NCBI RefSeq assembly: GCF_000333035.1
Contig: NZ_BANU01000014.1
Span: 62,001 to 126,000, forward strand
Reading direction: 5' to 3'
Length of the DNA: 64,000 bases
Source: Gordonia sihwensis NBRC 108236
Lineage (GTDB): Bacteria; Actinomycetota; Actinomycetes; Mycobacteriales; Mycobacteriaceae
The notes below the pieces were generated by a model, which saw only the letters and a list, made by a program, of their open reading frames with translations, searched no databases and had not been told where the DNA came from. Below are positions 44,650 through 55,326 of this stretch, one piece after another; within the stretch, counting starts at the first letter, position 1; each line of letters opens with the position of its first letter. The position numbers were made by a program, and so were the translations under genes.

Positions 44650-44910
44650 ATCACTATGGAGCCCCTGCTTCCCGCCGGGCGTCGACGCGAGTTCGCTGCC
44701 GACGGCAGCGACCGCCCGCGAAGAGGGAATCCGGTGAGACTCCGGAGCTGACCCGCAGCGGTATGTCGGAACGACCGCCGTCACACGCACTGGGACCGCC
44801 CCGCCCGAGCCACGGCTCACCGGCGGCGGCGCCTGGGAAGCGACGGCCAGTAGAAGCGGGCTCCATTCCTGGCCCGCGCGCCGACGAGCCCGAAGACCTG
44901 CCGGATGTAT
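44650..44910 (+). promoter_or_regulatory. Cobalamin (B12) riboswitch of metE
   Basis: The conserved core is GAGGGAATCCGGTGAGACTC (44724-44743), then CGGAGCTGACCCGCAGCGG. Downstream come GCCTGGGAAGCGACGGCCAG at 44831-44850 and the 3' B12 box CCCGAAGACCTGCC at 44889-44902. This order is that of actinobacterial cobalamin riboswitches. With B12 bound it should switch off the B12-independent synthase MetE. The 5' end is approximate. The remainder of 44590-45028 is promoter (before) and expression platform (44911-45015), where I see no clear terminator. Confidence 0.9.
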
Positions 44911-45028
44911 CGAGCGCATCCGCGCCCGATGGCTGTCCGCCTCGAGGAAACGGGCGACTGACGAACTGCGGTTCGCAGCGCCCGGTATGGCGACGGCTCG
45001 AACTACTCATGCAGGAGAAGAACACGTC

Positions 45029-47380
45029 ATGTCCGATGACACGACTATCACCACCGACACCAGAACCACCGACTCGGCGGGCTTCACGGCCACCGTCCCC
45101 GGCGTCGCCCGGATCGGCGCCAACCGGGAGCTCAAGCGCGCGGTCGAAGCCTATTGGGCGGGCCGGATCGACGCCGCCGCGCTCACCCGGGTCGCAACGG
45201 GCATCCGCCGCGACAGCTGGAGCAGACTGATCGACGCCGGTTTCGACTCGGTGCCCGTCAACACGTTCTCGTACTACGACCAGGTGCTCGACACCGCTGT
45301 GATGCTCGGCGCGCTGCCACCGCGAGTGGCGGCGATCGACGATCCGCTGGACCGCTACTTCGCCGCCGCCCGCGGCACCGCCGGCGGCCCGGGCCCCGAC
45401 ATCGCACCGCTGGAGATGACCAAGTGGTTCGACACCAACTACCACTACCTGGTTCCGGAGATCGGTCCGGACACCGAGTTCATCCTCGACCCGGGCGCAG
45501 TCCTCGATGAGATCGCTCAGGCGCAGGCTCAGGGCGTGCCCGCCCGTCCCGTGGTGATCGGACCGATCACCTTCCTCGCGCTCGCCAAGGCGGTCGACGG
45601 CGGCCCGGCACCGCTGACCCGCATCGACGATCTCCTGCCGCTCTACACCGAGCTCCTCGGCCGCCTGGCCCAGACCGGTGTCGACTGGGTCCAGATCGAC
45701 GAACCCACGCTGGTGACCGATCAGGCCGACGGTCTCACCGACCTCGCCGAACGCGTCTACGGTGTGCTGTCGGCTGTCCGGACGCGCCCGCGGATCCTGG
45801 TGCAGACGTACTTCGGCGATGCGGGCGACCGTCTCGCGGCGCTGGCGCGGACCGCGGTGGAGGGCGTCGGAGTGGACCTGGTGACCGGCTCTCCGGACAC
45901 CGTCCGCACGGCCGATCTGACCGGAAAACTGGTAGTCGCCGGCGTGGTGGACGGCCGCAACGTCTGGCGCACCGACCTCGACGCGGCGCTGGCCGCACTC
46001 GAGTCGCTGCGCGCGCACGCCGGTGCCCTCGCGGTCTCGACCTCGTGTTCCACACTGCACGTCCCGTACACCGTGCGCGGCGAGTTCGAACTCGACCCGG
46101 TGCTGCACGGATGGCTGGCCTTCGCCGAAGAGAAGTTCGGCGAGGTGGCCGCGCTCGCTCGGGCCCTGGCGCACGGCCGGGACGACCAGGCGTGCCGGTT
46201 CGAGGCGGCGCGCGCGGCACTGGCGTCCCGGGCAGCGGACCCGCGCGTACACGTCGCCGCGGTCCGCGAACGCCTCGCCGGGCTCACTCCGGCCGACTGG
46301 ACCCGCTCGCCCGCGCCCGACCGCCGTGAGGCGCAGGACGCCGCGCTCGGCCTGCCCGTCCTGCCGACCACGACCATCGGCTCGTACCCGCAGACGGTCG
46401 AGATCCGCAAGGCGCGCCTCGCGCTGCGGAACGGAACCATCGACTCGGCGGCCTACCGGTCCCGGATGGAGCAGGAGATCGCCGCGGTGATCGCCCTGCA
46501 GGAGCAGGTGGGTCTGGACGTCCTCGTCCACGGGGAACCCGAGCGTAACGACATGGTCCAGTACTTCGCCGAACAACTCGACGGCTTCTTCGCGACGGCC
46601 GCCGGCTGGGTCCAATCGTACGGGTCACGCTGCGTCCGGCCGCCGATCCTCTTCGGCGACGTCCGGCGGTCGTCGCCGATGACGGTCGGCTGGATCACCT
46701 ACGCGCAGTCCCTGACCGAGAAGCCGGTCAAGGGCATGCTCACCGGCCCGGTGACGATCCTCGCGTGGTCGTTCGTCCGCGACGACCAGCCGCTCGCCGA
46801 GACCGCGCGTCAGGTGGCTCTCGCGATCCGGGACGAGACCACCGATCTCGAGCGCGCGGGGGTACCGATCATCCAGGTCGACGAACCGGCACTGCGCGAA
46901 CTGCTGCCGCTGCGGACCGCCGACCGCGCGGCGTACCTCGACTGGGCGGTGACCGCCTTCCGTATCGCCACCGGCGGGGTCGGCGACGCCACCGCGATCC
47001 ACACGCATCTGTGCTACTCGGAGTTCGGCGAGGTGATCGGTGCGATCGCCGCGCTCGACGCGGACGTCACCTCCATCGAGGCGGCGCGCTCCCATATGGA
47101 GGTCCTCGACGACCTCGACGCGGCCGGCTTCGCCGCCCAGGTGGGTCCGGGCGTCTACGACATCCATTCGCCGCGCGTGCCGGCCGCCGATGAGATGGCC
47201 GCGTCGCTGCGTGAAGCGCTCGACGCGGTGCGCGCCGACCGGCTGTGGGTCAATCCCGACTGCGGGCTCAAGACCCGCCGCACCGACGAGGTCACCGCCG
47301 CGCTGCGGAACATGGTCGACGCCGCCCGCCGGGTCCGCGAGGAGATCGCCGCCGATCGGGCCACGGTGCCCGCCACCTGA
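45029..47380 (+). CDS. metE: Cobalamin-independent methionine synthase MetE
   Basis: A 783-residue enzyme that methylates homocysteine with methyl-tetrahydropteroyl-glutamate. The C-terminal half has [42 protein letters not shown] (zinc His and Cys) and [11 protein letters not shown] (zinc Cys). The N-terminal half contains [15 protein letters not shown]. The ATG at 45029 with AGGAG upstream is chosen over longer frames into the riboswitch. Regulation by B12 is the main control seen. A B12-dependent MetH is expected elsewhere. Confidence 0.95.
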   Translation: MSDDTTITTDTRTTDSAGFTATVPGVARIGANRELKRAVEAYWAGRIDAAALTRVATGIRRDSWSRLIDAGFDSVPVNTFSYYDQVLDTAVMLGALPPRVAAIDDPLDRYFAAARGTAGGPGPDIAPLEMTKWFDTNYHYLVPEIGPDTEFILDPGAVLDEIAQAQAQGVPARPVVIGPITFLALAKAVDGGPAPLTRIDDLLPLYTELLGRLAQTGVDWVQIDEPTLVTDQADGLTDLAERVYGVLSAVRTRPRILVQTYFGDAGDRLAALARTAVEGVGVDLVTGSPDTVRTADLTGKLVVAGVVDGRNVWRTDLDAALAALESLRAHAGALAVSTSCSTLHVPYTVRGEFELDPVLHGWLAFAEEKFGEVAALARALAHGRDDQACRFEAARAALASRAADPRVHVAAVRERLAGLTPADWTRSPAPDRREAQDAALGLPVLPTTTIGSYPQTVEIRKARLALRNGTIDSAAYRSRMEQEIAAVIALQEQVGLDVLVHGEPERNDMVQYFAEQLDGFFATAAGWVQSYGSRCVRPPILFGDVRRSSPMTVGWITYAQSLTEKPVKGMLTGPVTILAWSFVRDDQPLAETARQVALAIRDETTDLERAGVPIIQVDEPALRELLPLRTADRAAYLDWAVTAFRIATGGVGDATAIHTHLCYSEFGEVIGAIAALDADVTSIEAARSHMEVLDDLDAAGFAAQVGPGVYDIHSPRVPAADEMAASLREALDAVRADRLWVNPDCGLKTRRTDEVTAALRNMVDAARRVREEIAADRATVPAT

Positions 47381-47385
47381 TCGCG

Positions 47386-47430
47386 ACCGGATCCATCGGA
47401 CACCGCTCACCGGTGGCCGATGGGTCCGGT
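47386..47430 (+). terminator. Hairpin after metE
   Basis: ACCGGATCCATCGG (47386-47399) and CCGATGGGTCCGGT (47417-47430) form 14 pairs including one G-T. It starts 6 bases after the metE stop. No T run. Confidence 0.7.
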
Positions 47431-47524
47431 GGGCCCGTCCTGCCTCCGGTACCGCCGCGTCCGAACTACAGTGGAAGCCGCCCGATTCCCCGACCGGCGG
47501 TGCCCGCGACAAGAGGTGGAGACG

Positions 47525-49177
47525 ATGCTCAGATGGTTGGCTGTTGCCGCGACGTGGGTTCTCGCCGCGGTGTCCTCGACGCTCGTCCTGGTCTCCCCGT
47601 GGTGGCTATTCGTCACCGGCGTCCTCGCCTTCATCGCCCTGGTCGGCACGTACGACCTGGTGCAGGCCCGCCACAGCATTCTGCGGAACTATCCGGTGCT
47701 CGGGCATTTCCGCTTCCTCATGGAGAGCATCCGGCCGGAGATCCAGCAGTACTTCATCGAACGCGACACCGACGGGACCCCGTTCGACCGGGAGACGCGC
47801 ACCACGATCTACGAACGCGCCAAGGACGTCAAGGACGTCGACCCGTTCGGCACCCAGCGCGATCCGACGGTGATCGGATACGAGTACGTGCGGCACTCGA
47901 TCGTCGCGCACTCCGCCACCGACGAGACCCCCACCGTGCGGATCGGCGGGCCGGCGTGCACTCAGCCGTACGACATGGCGATGTACAACGTGTCCGCGAT
48001 GAGCTTCGGCGCGCTGTCGGCGAATGCGATCCTGGCACTCAACGGCGGTGCCGCCAAAGGCGGCTTCGCACACGACACCGGTGAGGGTGGGCTCAGCTCC
48101 TACCATCTGCGGCCCGGGGGCGATCTGATCTGGGAGATCGGCACGGGTTATTTCGGCTGCCGCACCCCCGACGGGCACTTCGACCCCGAGCAGTTCCGTG
48201 CCAAGGCATCGAACCCGCAGGTCAAGTGCATTTCGATCAAGCTGTCCCAGGGGGCCAAACCCGGTCTCGGCGGAGTGATGCCCGGCCCCAAGGTGACGGC
48301 CGAGATCGCGCAGATTCGGGGTGTCCCCGCCGGGCGGTCCGTCGTCTCACCGCCCTCGCACAACGCTTTCCACACCCCCGTCGGGCTGTGCGAGTTCATC
48401 GGCCGTCTGCGCGACCTGTCGGGCGGCAAGCCGGTCGGCTTCAAACTGTGCGTCGGTTCGCGCAGTGAGCTCCTCGGCATCTGCAAGGCCATCCGCCAGA
48501 CCGGGATCGCACCCGATTTCATCATCGTCGACGGGGCCGAGGGCGGCACCGGGGCCGCGCCGGTGGAATTCGAGGACAACGTCGGGACCCCGCTGACCGA
48601 AGGCCTGATGACGGTACACAACGCACTGGTCGGCACCGGTCTGCGCGACCAGATCCGGATCGGCGCGTCGGGCAAGATCACCAACGGCATCGACATCGTC
48701 AAGCGCGTAATCCAGGGCGCCGATTTCACCCTCGCGGCGCGGGCGATGATGATGGCCGTCGGATGCATTCAGGCGCAGCAGTGCCACACCAACAAGTGCC
48801 CGGTCGGCGTCGCCACCCAGGATCCGAAGCGAGCCCGCGCACTCGACGTGCCCGACAAGACCGAACGGGTCTACAACCTGCAGCGCCACGTCGTCGACAA
48901 CGCCAAGCAGTTCGTCGCGTCGATGGGGCTGACGAGCTTCGACGATCTCCACCCGTCGATGCTGATGCGGACGGTGGGGCCGAACAGATCGAAGTCGTAC
49001 GCGGAGATCTACGAGTGGCTCGCGCCGGGCGAACTGCTGACCCGCCCGCCGGAGTCGTGGCGCGAGGACTGGGAGTACGCGAGTGCGGAGTCCTTCGTCC
49101 TCACGAGTGCACACGAACCCGATCCGTCACACCGGCCGCCGAGCCACGGCAGCACCCAGCATCCGCTCGCGGTGTAG
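47525..49177 (+). CDS. FMN-binding glutamate-synthase-like membrane protein
   Basis: A 550-residue protein with two N-terminal helices (LAVAATWVLAAVSSTLVLVS and the next ~18 residues), then the GltB central/FMN domain: YNVSAMSFGALSANAILALN, GEGGLSSYHL, SIKLSQGAKPGLGGVMPGPK, and VDGAEGGTGAAPVEF. The 3Fe-4S cysteines of GltB are kept as C-x5-C-x4-C in CIQAQQCHTNKCPVG. The glutamine amidotransferase domain is absent, so it is not a normal glutamate synthase. Reaction unknown. ATG start with GAGG eight bases upstream. Confidence 0.87.
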   Translation: MLRWLAVAATWVLAAVSSTLVLVSPWWLFVTGVLAFIALVGTYDLVQARHSILRNYPVLGHFRFLMESIRPEIQQYFIERDTDGTPFDRETRTTIYERAKDVKDVDPFGTQRDPTVIGYEYVRHSIVAHSATDETPTVRIGGPACTQPYDMAMYNVSAMSFGALSANAILALNGGAAKGGFAHDTGEGGLSSYHLRPGGDLIWEIGTGYFGCRTPDGHFDPEQFRAKASNPQVKCISIKLSQGAKPGLGGVMPGPKVTAEIAQIRGVPAGRSVVSPPSHNAFHTPVGLCEFIGRLRDLSGGKPVGFKLCVGSRSELLGICKAIRQTGIAPDFIIVDGAEGGTGAAPVEFEDNVGTPLTEGLMTVHNALVGTGLRDQIRIGASGKITNGIDIVKRVIQGADFTLAARAMMMAVGCIQAQQCHTNKCPVGVATQDPKRARALDVPDKTERVYNLQRHVVDNAKQFVASMGLTSFDDLHPSMLMRTVGPNRSKSYAEIYEWLAPGELLTRPPESWREDWEYASAESFVLTSAHEPDPSHRPPSHGSTQHPLAV

Positions 49178-49194
49178 CCCCGCTCGCGGCGTTC

Positions 49195-49800
49195 TCAGCG
49201 CCAGGCGAACACCGGCTGTTCGAGATCGTGAACGCGGGTGTCCCGGCCGGCCAGTACCACCTCGGCGAACTGATACACGACCGCGGCCGTCGGCGCGTGG
49301 ATCCGGGCGCCCGCGATGTTCAGCGCGACCAGGGTGCGCGGCGACTCCGGTATCCGGCTGAACACCGCCGGCCTGCGCAATTCGTCGAAGGACACGAAGA
49401 AGAGCTCGTCCACCTCGGCCGGACTCGGATGGACGGGCGGGTCGTCGTCCACCCAGCACACCACCGGTGTCATCAGATAGCCCGACCGCGTCTCGTAGTC
49501 GTCGAGAAGGCCGAGCACCGTCTCCTCACCGAGCTCGATCCCGATCTCCTCGTGCAGTTCGCGCAACGCGGCCCGGGTCGGCGTCTCGCCGGGATCGAGG
49601 CGTCCGCCCGGGAGCGCGAACTGATTGGAGTGGTTGCGCAGGGACGACGGCCGCCGGGCGATCCAGATCCCGTACTCCCCGCCGTGACGGACGACGGTGA
49701 TGGCGACCGCCGAGTGCCGGAGCCTGCCCGCCGGGTCGTCGATGGTCCGGCGGGCCCAGCTCCCGATCCGCTCCCGTGCCAGTTGCCGCGTGATCTCCAT
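49195..49800 (-). CDS. Nudix hydrolase, CoA-pyrophosphatase (NudL)-like
   Basis: A 201-residue protein. The Nudix box is [20 protein letters not shown] followed by EIGIEL, keeping G-x5-E-x7-R-E-x2-E-E-x-G. Just before it [18 protein letters not shown] matches the extra motif of CoA diphosphatases (LRxHxGQxxFPGG). It probably splits CoA or acyl-CoA into 3',5'-ADP and phosphopantetheine. It follows pyc by 37 bases on the same strand and may belong to the prp-pyc transcript. It converges on the FMN protein gene. Confidence 0.85.
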   Translation of the reverse strand: MEITRQLARERIGSWARRTIDDPAGRLRHSAVAITVVRHGGEYGIWIARRPSSLRNHSNQFALPGGRLDPGETPTRAALRELHEEIGIELGEETVLGLLDDYETRSGYLMTPVVCWVDDDPPVHPSPAEVDELFFVSFDELRRPAVFSRIPESPRTLVALNIAGARIHAPTAAVVYQFAEVVLAGRDTRVHDLEQPVFAWR

Positions 49801-49837
49801 GCCGTCATCTCTACCCGGTGCGGCGTCCCGAGGGCGG

Positions 49838-52800
49838 CTAACCGATCACCACGAGCAGGTCGCCGGGCGCCACCTCGGCGACCGCGTCGACGGCGACCCG
49901 CTCGACCACCCCACCGACGGGCGCGGTGATGGAGGCCTCCAACTTCATCGCCTCGATCGTCGCCACGGTCGATCCCGCGGTGACGCTGTCGCCCTCGGCC
50001 ACGGTGACGGTGACGACGCCGGCGAAAGGCGCTCCGATCTGGCGCGGATCACTGCGGTCGGCGCGTTCGGCGACAGCTGCCGACGGCTCCACCGACCGGT
50101 CCTGGGCCGGCACCGGCCGCAGTGTCCCGTTCACCGTGAACAACACGGTGCGGCGGCCGAGGTCGTCGGGTTCGCCGACCGCTTCGAGACCGACGAGCAT
50201 CTCGGTGCCGGGACCCAGTCGGACGCGATGCTCCTCGCCGGGCCGCAGACCGTAGAAGAACTCCGTCGCCGACAGCCGCGAGGTGTCGCCGAACGTCGCC
50301 CGATGGTCGCCGAACTCGGCCGCCGGACCGGGGAACAGCAGCCGGTCCAGAACCCGCCGCCTGCGCGGCCCGGATCGGGTGAGCGCCTCGCGATCGTCGG
50401 CCGCGAGGGCGGCGGTCGGCGGCGTGTGGGTCCGGCCCGCGAGGGCCTGCGTGCGCAACGGTTCCGGCCAACCGCCGGCGGGCTCTCCGAGATCGCCGGC
50501 GAGGAAGCCGATCACCGAGTCGGGGACATCGTGCGATGCGGGGTCGGCGGCGAACTCGGCAGCGGTGATCTGCTGCGCCACCAGCGACAGGGCGAGATCG
50601 CCGACCACCTTCGACGACGGCGTCACCTTGATCGGCCGCCGCAACAGTGCGTCGGCGTCGGCGTAGGCCCGTTCCACCTCCTCGAAGCGGTGGCCGACGC
50701 CGAGGGAGATGGCCTGCTGCCGCAGATTCGACAGCTGTCCCCCGGGGATCTCGTGTTCGTAGACGCGTCCGGTCGCGGCTCCCACCCCGGACTCGAACGG
50801 CGCGTACACGCGGCGCACCGCCTCCCAGTAGGGCTCCAGGGAGCACACGCTGCGAAGATCCAGCCCGGTGTCGTGTTCGCCGTTCTCCAGCGCCGCCACC
50901 ACCGCCGAGAGCGATGGCTGACTGGTGGTGCCCGACAGCGGAGCGCTGGCGGCGTCGACCGCGTCTGCTCCCGCGGCGATCGCCGCGAGATAGGTGGCGA
51001 CCTGACCGCCCGCGGTGTCGTGGGTGTGGACGTGGATCGGGATGTCGAACTCCCGGCGCAACGCGCCGACCAGGGCGGTCGCGGCACGCGGACGAAGCAG
51101 ACCGGCCATGTCCTTGATCGCGAGCACGTGGGCGCCGGCGTCGACCACCTGCTCGGCCAGACGCACGTAGTAGTCGAGGGTGTACAGATCTTCACGCGGA
51201 TCCGACAGGTCGCCGCTGTAGCTCAACGCCACCTCGGCCACCGCCGTCCCCGTCTCGCGTACCGCGTCGATGGCGGGCCGCATCGCCTCGACGCTGTTGA
51301 GCGCATCGAAGATCCGGAACACGTCGATTCCCGTGGCCGCCGCCTCCGCGACGAAGCCGCGGCACACATCGTCCGGATACCGGGTGTAGCCCACGGTGTT
51401 GGCACCGCGGAGCAGCATCTGCAGGCAGACGTTCGGCAACCCCTCCCGGAGTCGTTCGAGCCGCTCCCAGGGATCTTCCTTCAGGAAGCGGAGCGCTACG
51501 TCGTAGGTGGCACCGCCCCAGCACTCCACCGACCACAGCTGCGGGGTCAGTGCCGCCACGTACGGTGCGACGGCGTCGAGGGCGCTGGTGCGCAGCCGGG
51601 TGGCGAGCAGCGACTGATGCGCGTCGCGGAAGGTGGTGTCGGTGATCGCGACGGCGGACTGAGTCCGCAGCGACTCGGCGAACCGGTCCGGCCCCAGACT
51701 CAGCAGACGCTGCCGTGAGCCCGCGGGCGGCCGCGCCAGCAGGCTCGCCGGGACGGCGGGCAGTTTGGAGGTGGGACGGACGGTCGACGGCGCCTCACCG
51801 TGCGGCCGGTTCACCGTCACGTCGGCCAGATACGCCAGCAGCTTGCCGACGTCGTCGCCCGGTGCGTGCCCGGTGAGCAGTTCCGGATGGTCGTCGATGA
51901 ACGAGGTGGTGGTCCCGCCCGCGAGGAAGTCGTCGTTCTCCAGGACCGCGCGGAGGAACCCGATGTTGGTGGTGACGCCGCGGATCGAGAACTCGGCCAG
52001 CGCTCGCCGGGCCCGCGCGGCCGCGGTCGCGAAATCGCGGCCCCGGCAGGTGAGTTTGACGAGCATCGAGTCGAAGTGGCCGGTCACCTCGCTGCCCAGA
52101 GCGGCGGCGCCGTCGAGCCGGACCCCCGCCCCGCCGGGCGCGCGGTAGTCGCGGACGCGGCCGGTCTGCGGCCGGAAGCCGTCGGCGGGATCCTCGGTGG
52201 TGATGCGGCATTGCAGCGCCGCACCGCGGACGGTGATCGCGTCCTGGTGCAGCCCCATCCCGGCGAGCGAGGCACCGCCGGCGATCTGCAGCTGGGCCGA
52301 CACCAGATCCACCTCGACCACCTCTTCGGTGATCGTGTGCTCCACCTGAATCCGCGGGTTCATCTCGATGAAGTAGTGCCGGCCGCGTTCGTCGAGCAGG
52401 AACTCGACGGTGCCCGCACAGGTGTACCCGATATGCCGGGCGAAGGCGACGGCGTCGCGGCAGATGCGGTTGCGCACCTGGGGGTCCAGGCCCACGGCGG
52501 GGGCGATCTCGATGACCTTCTGATGCCGCCGCTGCAGGCTGCAGTCCCGCTCGTACAGGTGCACCACGTCACCGCCGGCGTCGGCCAGGATCTGTACCTC
52601 GATGTGTCGCGGTCGCACCACCGCCTGCTCCAGGAACACCGTGGGATCGCCGAATGCCGCATGGGCTTCCCGGCCCGCCGCCGTCACCGCATCGGCGAGA
52701 TCCTCGATCCGTTCCACCCTTCGCATCCCGCGGCCCCCGCCGCCGGCCACCGCCTTGACGAATACCGGGAACGTCAGCTCGGCCGCCGCCGCTACCAGCT

Positions 52801-53230
52801 CGTCGGGGTCGGATGACGGCGCCGACCCGGCGAGCACGGCCAGGCCCGCCTCGCGGGCGGCCTGAACCGAGCGCTTCTTGTCGCCGGTGAGGTCGAGCAC
52901 CGCGGCCGACGGTCCGACGAAGACGAGTCCGTTCTCGTCGCACGCGCGGGCCAGTCCGGCGTTCTCCGAGAGGAAGCCGTAGCCCGGGTACACCGCGTCG
53001 GCCCCCGATCTCAGCGCCGCCCCGATCACCTCGTCGACTGACAGATAGGCCTTGACCGGGTGGCCGGGCGTGCCGATCTGATACGACTCGTCGGCCTTGA
53101 ATCGGTGGATGCCGCCGCGGTCCTCGTGCGGGAACACGGCCACCGTTCCGAGGCCGAGGTCGCGGGCCGCACGGAAGGCCCGGACCGCGATCTCGCCTCG
53201 GTTGGCGACCAGGATCTTCGAGATGCTCAC
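49838..53230 (-). CDS. pyc: Pyruvate carboxylase
   Basis: A 1130-residue enzyme with the full set of domains: biotin carboxylase (~1-450; [52 protein letters not shown]), carboxyltransferase (~520-800; [57 protein letters not shown]) and a biotinyl domain with Lys1096 in [10 protein letters not shown]. It turns pyruvate, bicarbonate and ATP into oxaloacetate. GTG start overlaps the prpC stop by four bases, so it is translated with the methylcitrate cycle genes. Biotin is added by BirA. Confidence 0.95.
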   Translation of the reverse strand: MSISKILVANRGEIAVRAFRAARDLGLGTVAVFPHEDRGGIHRFKADESYQIGTPGHPVKAYLSVDEVIGAALRSGADAVYPGYGFLSENAGLARACDENGLVFVGPSAAVLDLTGDKKRSVQAAREAGLAVLAGSAPSSDPDELVAAAAELTFPVFVKAVAGGGGRGMRRVERIEDLADAVTAAGREAHAAFGDPTVFLEQAVVRPRHIEVQILADAGGDVVHLYERDCSLQRRHQKVIEIAPAVGLDPQVRNRICRDAVAFARHIGYTCAGTVEFLLDERGRHYFIEMNPRIQVEHTITEEVVEVDLVSAQLQIAGGASLAGMGLHQDAITVRGAALQCRITTEDPADGFRPQTGRVRDYRAPGGAGVRLDGAAALGSEVTGHFDSMLVKLTCRGRDFATAAARARRALAEFSIRGVTTNIGFLRAVLENDDFLAGGTTTSFIDDHPELLTGHAPGDDVGKLLAYLADVTVNRPHGEAPSTVRPTSKLPAVPASLLARPPAGSRQRLLSLGPDRFAESLRTQSAVAITDTTFRDAHQSLLATRLRTSALDAVAPYVAALTPQLWSVECWGGATYDVALRFLKEDPWERLERLREGLPNVCLQMLLRGANTVGYTRYPDDVCRGFVAEAAATGIDVFRIFDALNSVEAMRPAIDAVRETGTAVAEVALSYSGDLSDPREDLYTLDYYVRLAEQVVDAGAHVLAIKDMAGLLRPRAATALVGALRREFDIPIHVHTHDTAGGQVATYLAAIAAGADAVDAASAPLSGTTSQPSLSAVVAALENGEHDTGLDLRSVCSLEPYWEAVRRVYAPFESGVGAATGRVYEHEIPGGQLSNLRQQAISLGVGHRFEEVERAYADADALLRRPIKVTPSSKVVGDLALSLVAQQITAAEFAADPASHDVPDSVIGFLAGDLGEPAGGWPEPLRTQALAGRTHTPPTAALAADDREALTRSGPRRRRVLDRLLFPGPAAEFGDHRATFGDTSRLSATEFFYGLRPGEEHRVRLGPGTEMLVGLEAVGEPDDLGRRTVLFTVNGTLRPVPAQDRSVEPSAAVAERADRSDPRQIGAPFAGVVTVTVAEGDSVTAGSTVATIEAMKLEASITAPVGGVVERVAVDAVAEVAPGDLLVVIG

Positions 53231-54399
53231 GCCGGAACGGACCTCTGCTGCGGGCCCGAGTACGCGGACAGCGGACGGATCAGGGCGTTCGACTCGGTCT
53301 GCTCGATGATGTGGGCCGTCCACCCGGTGATGCGGCTCATCACGAACAGCGGCGTGAACATCGGGATGTCGAAACCCATGAGGAAGTACGCCGGTCCGGT
53401 CGGAAAGTCGAGGTTCGGCCGGATCCCGGTCCGCGAGACCATCTCCTCTTCGAGCTCGGCGTAGATGGCGAGCCATCTGGATTGACCGAGGTGTTCGGAG
53501 ACCTCCCGCAGCGCGCGGTACATGGTGGGCACCCGGGAGTCTCCCCGCTTGTAGACGCGATGGCCGAAACCCATCACCTTCTCTCCGGCGGACAGCTTCG
53601 CGTCGAGCCAGGCGCGCGCCCGCTCGGGGCGGTCGATCTCGATCATGTCGTGCATCACGGCCTCGTTGGCGCCGCCGTGCAGCGGTCCCTTCAACGCGCC
53701 GATCGCCGCGGTCACCGCGCTGTAGATGTCCGATCCGGTCGAGGTCACGACGCGGGCAGCGAAGGTGGAGGCGTTGAAGCTGTGTTCGGCGTAGAGCACC
53801 ATCGACTTCTCGAAGGCCCGGACGACCACCGGATCGGGCACCTCTCCGAAGCACATGTTCAGGAAGTTCTCCGCGTAGCCGAGCCCGTGGTGCGGGGCGA
53901 TCGGGTCCAGTCCCCTCCTGCGTCGCAGGTCGGCGGCGACGATGGTGGGCAGCACCGCGAACATCCGCTGAGCCTTGTCGAGCAGTGACGCGGGTGCGGC
54001 GACGTCCTCGTCGGGGTCCTCGGTGCCGAGATAGCTGATCATCGTCCGGACCACGTCCATCGGGTGGCAGGTCTCGGGAGTGCGGGCGAGCACCGCCTGT
54101 GCCGATCGGTCCAGACGCCGGGCGGCGCGCTCGCGCTGGGTGAACTGTTGCAGCTGATGATCCCCCGGCAGCTCGCCGTACCAGAGCAGGTACGCGACCT
54201 GCTCCATCGAGCACTTCTCCGCGAGTTCCTGCACCGGATAGCCGCGATAGGTGAGCGAGTTGGTCTCCGGGACCACTTTCGAGATCGCGGTGGTGTCCAC
54301 GACGACACCGGCCAATCCCTTGTATATGGCGTCGGTGTATATGGCGTCGGTCCCGCTCGTCCGTGCGGCCGCGGACTGCGCGGTGGGCGTGTCGGTCAT
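53227..54399 (-). CDS. prpC: 2-methylcitrate synthase PrpC
   Basis: A 390-residue citrate-synthase-family enzyme. Catalytic residues are seen in GPLHGGANEAVMHDMIE (His), VMGFGHRVYKRGDSRV (His/Arg) and NLDFPTGPAYFLMGF (Asp). Small size and location in the prp operon point to propionyl-CoA plus oxaloacetate; acetyl-CoA may also be accepted, as in M. tuberculosis PrpC. The N-terminus contains a five-residue duplication (TDAIYTDAIY). Start overlaps the prpB stop by ATGA and its stop overlaps pyc. Confidence 0.93.
   Translation of the reverse strand: MTDTPTAQSAAARTSGTDAIYTDAIYKGLAGVVVDTTAISKVVPETNSLTYRGYPVQELAEKCSMEQVAYLLWYGELPGDHQLQQFTQRERAARRLDRSAQAVLARTPETCHPMDVVRTMISYLGTEDPDEDVAAPASLLDKAQRMFAVLPTIVAADLRRRRGLDPIAPHHGLGYAENFLNMCFGEVPDPVVVRAFEKSMVLYAEHSFNASTFAARVVTSTGSDIYSAVTAAIGALKGPLHGGANEAVMHDMIEIDRPERARAWLDAKLSAGEKVMGFGHRVYKRGDSRVPTMYRALREVSEHLGQSRWLAIYAELEEEMVSRTGIRPNLDFPTGPAYFLMGFDIPMFTPLFVMSRITGWTAHIIEQTESNALIRPLSAYSGPQQRSVPA
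54322..54351. repeat. 15-bp tandem duplication in prpC
   Basis: GTATATGGCGTCGGT occurs twice in direct succession (54322-54336, 54337-54351), adding five codons without a frameshift near the PrpC N-terminus. Confidence 0.9.
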
Positions 54400-55325
54400 T
54401 TCTGAACCCCCGGTCGGGTGTAGGTGAACAGCTGGTTGTCGAAGGCGTTGTAGTCGGCGTATCGGAGGAACTCGTAGAGGCGGGCGCGGTGCTGCATGCC
54501 GTCGAGGAGCCCCCGCTGCGTGCCGGTCGAGGAGAGTTCGCCGAGACCGGCCTCGACGGCACCCATCGCGATCCGGAGAGTGGTGACCGGATAGATCACC
54601 GCGTTGTAGCCGAGATCCCGGAGTTGCTGTGCGGTGAGCAGTTCCGACTTGCCGAACTCGGTCATGTTCGCCAGCAGCGGCGCGTCGACCGCCGCGCGGA
54701 AACGCTCGAACTCGGCGGCGGTGGCCAGGGCCTCGGTGAAGATGAGGTCGGCTCCGGCGTCGACGTACGCCTTCGCTCGGTCGATCGCCGCATCGAGGCC
54801 CTCGACGCCGCGGGCGTCGGTGCGGGCGCACACGATGAAGTTCTCGTCGCGGCGGGCTCCGACCGCGGCTCCCAGCCTGCGCAGCATGTCGTCGACCGGG
54901 ACCACCTCCTTGCCGTCGAGGTGTCCGCAGCGTTTGGGGTTCACCTGGTCCTCGAGGTGGCAGCCGGACAGCCCGGCGTCCTCGAGCGTCGCGACGGTCC
55001 GGGCCGCACTCATCGGCTCGCCGAACCCGGTGTCGGCGTCGATGAGCGTCGGCAGGTCGGTGGCTCGCGCGGTCGCTCCGCCGCGCGCGGCGACCTCGGT
55101 GAGGGTGGTGAGGCCGATGTCGGGCAGCCCCAGGTCGGCGGCCAGCGCGGCGCCCGAGACGTACACGCCCTCGAATCCGGCGTCGGCCACCATCTTGGCC
55201 ACCAACGGTGAGAACGCGCCCGGCCAGCGCTGGAGTTCGCCGGAGTTCAGGGCGTCGCGCAGGCCGCGCCGCTTGTCGGCGTCGCTGCGGCCGGAGGAGA
55301 AGACGCTTCCGGAAGTGGCGGTCAT
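54396..55325 (-). CDS. prpB: 2-methylisocitrate lyase PrpB
   Basis: A 309-residue TIM-barrel lyase of the isocitrate lyase superfamily. The signature KRCGHLDGKEVVP contains the catalytic Cys, and IDADTGFGEPMSAARTVATL binds metal and phosphate-like groups. It splits methylisocitrate to succinate and pyruvate. M. tuberculosis lacks a dedicated prpB and uses isocitrate lyase instead; this organism has one. Gap of one base to prpD and overlap with prpC show a single transcript. Confidence 0.93.
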   Translation of the reverse strand: MTATSGSVFSSGRSDADKRRGLRDALNSGELQRWPGAFSPLVAKMVADAGFEGVYVSGAALAADLGLPDIGLTTLTEVAARGGATARATDLPTLIDADTGFGEPMSAARTVATLEDAGLSGCHLEDQVNPKRCGHLDGKEVVPVDDMLRRLGAAVGARRDENFIVCARTDARGVEGLDAAIDRAKAYVDAGADLIFTEALATAAEFERFRAAVDAPLLANMTEFGKSELLTAQQLRDLGYNAVIYPVTTLRIAMGAVEAGLGELSSTGTQRGLLDGMQHRARLYEFLRYADYNAFDNQLFTYTRPGVQK

Positions 55326-55326
55326 C

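Noticed and set aside
44654-46615. 653-residue open frame opposite metE and the riboswitch
   Set aside because: Overlaps the cobalamin riboswitch and metE; no domain is visible.
47525-49177. gltB (glutamate synthase large subunit)
   Set aside because: About one third of normal length, no amidotransferase domain, extra membrane helices.
53231-54562. Apparent 1574-residue fusion upstream of pyc
   Set aside because: The extra N-terminal part is another frame of prpC. The real pyc start is the GTG at 53230 overlapping the prpC stop.
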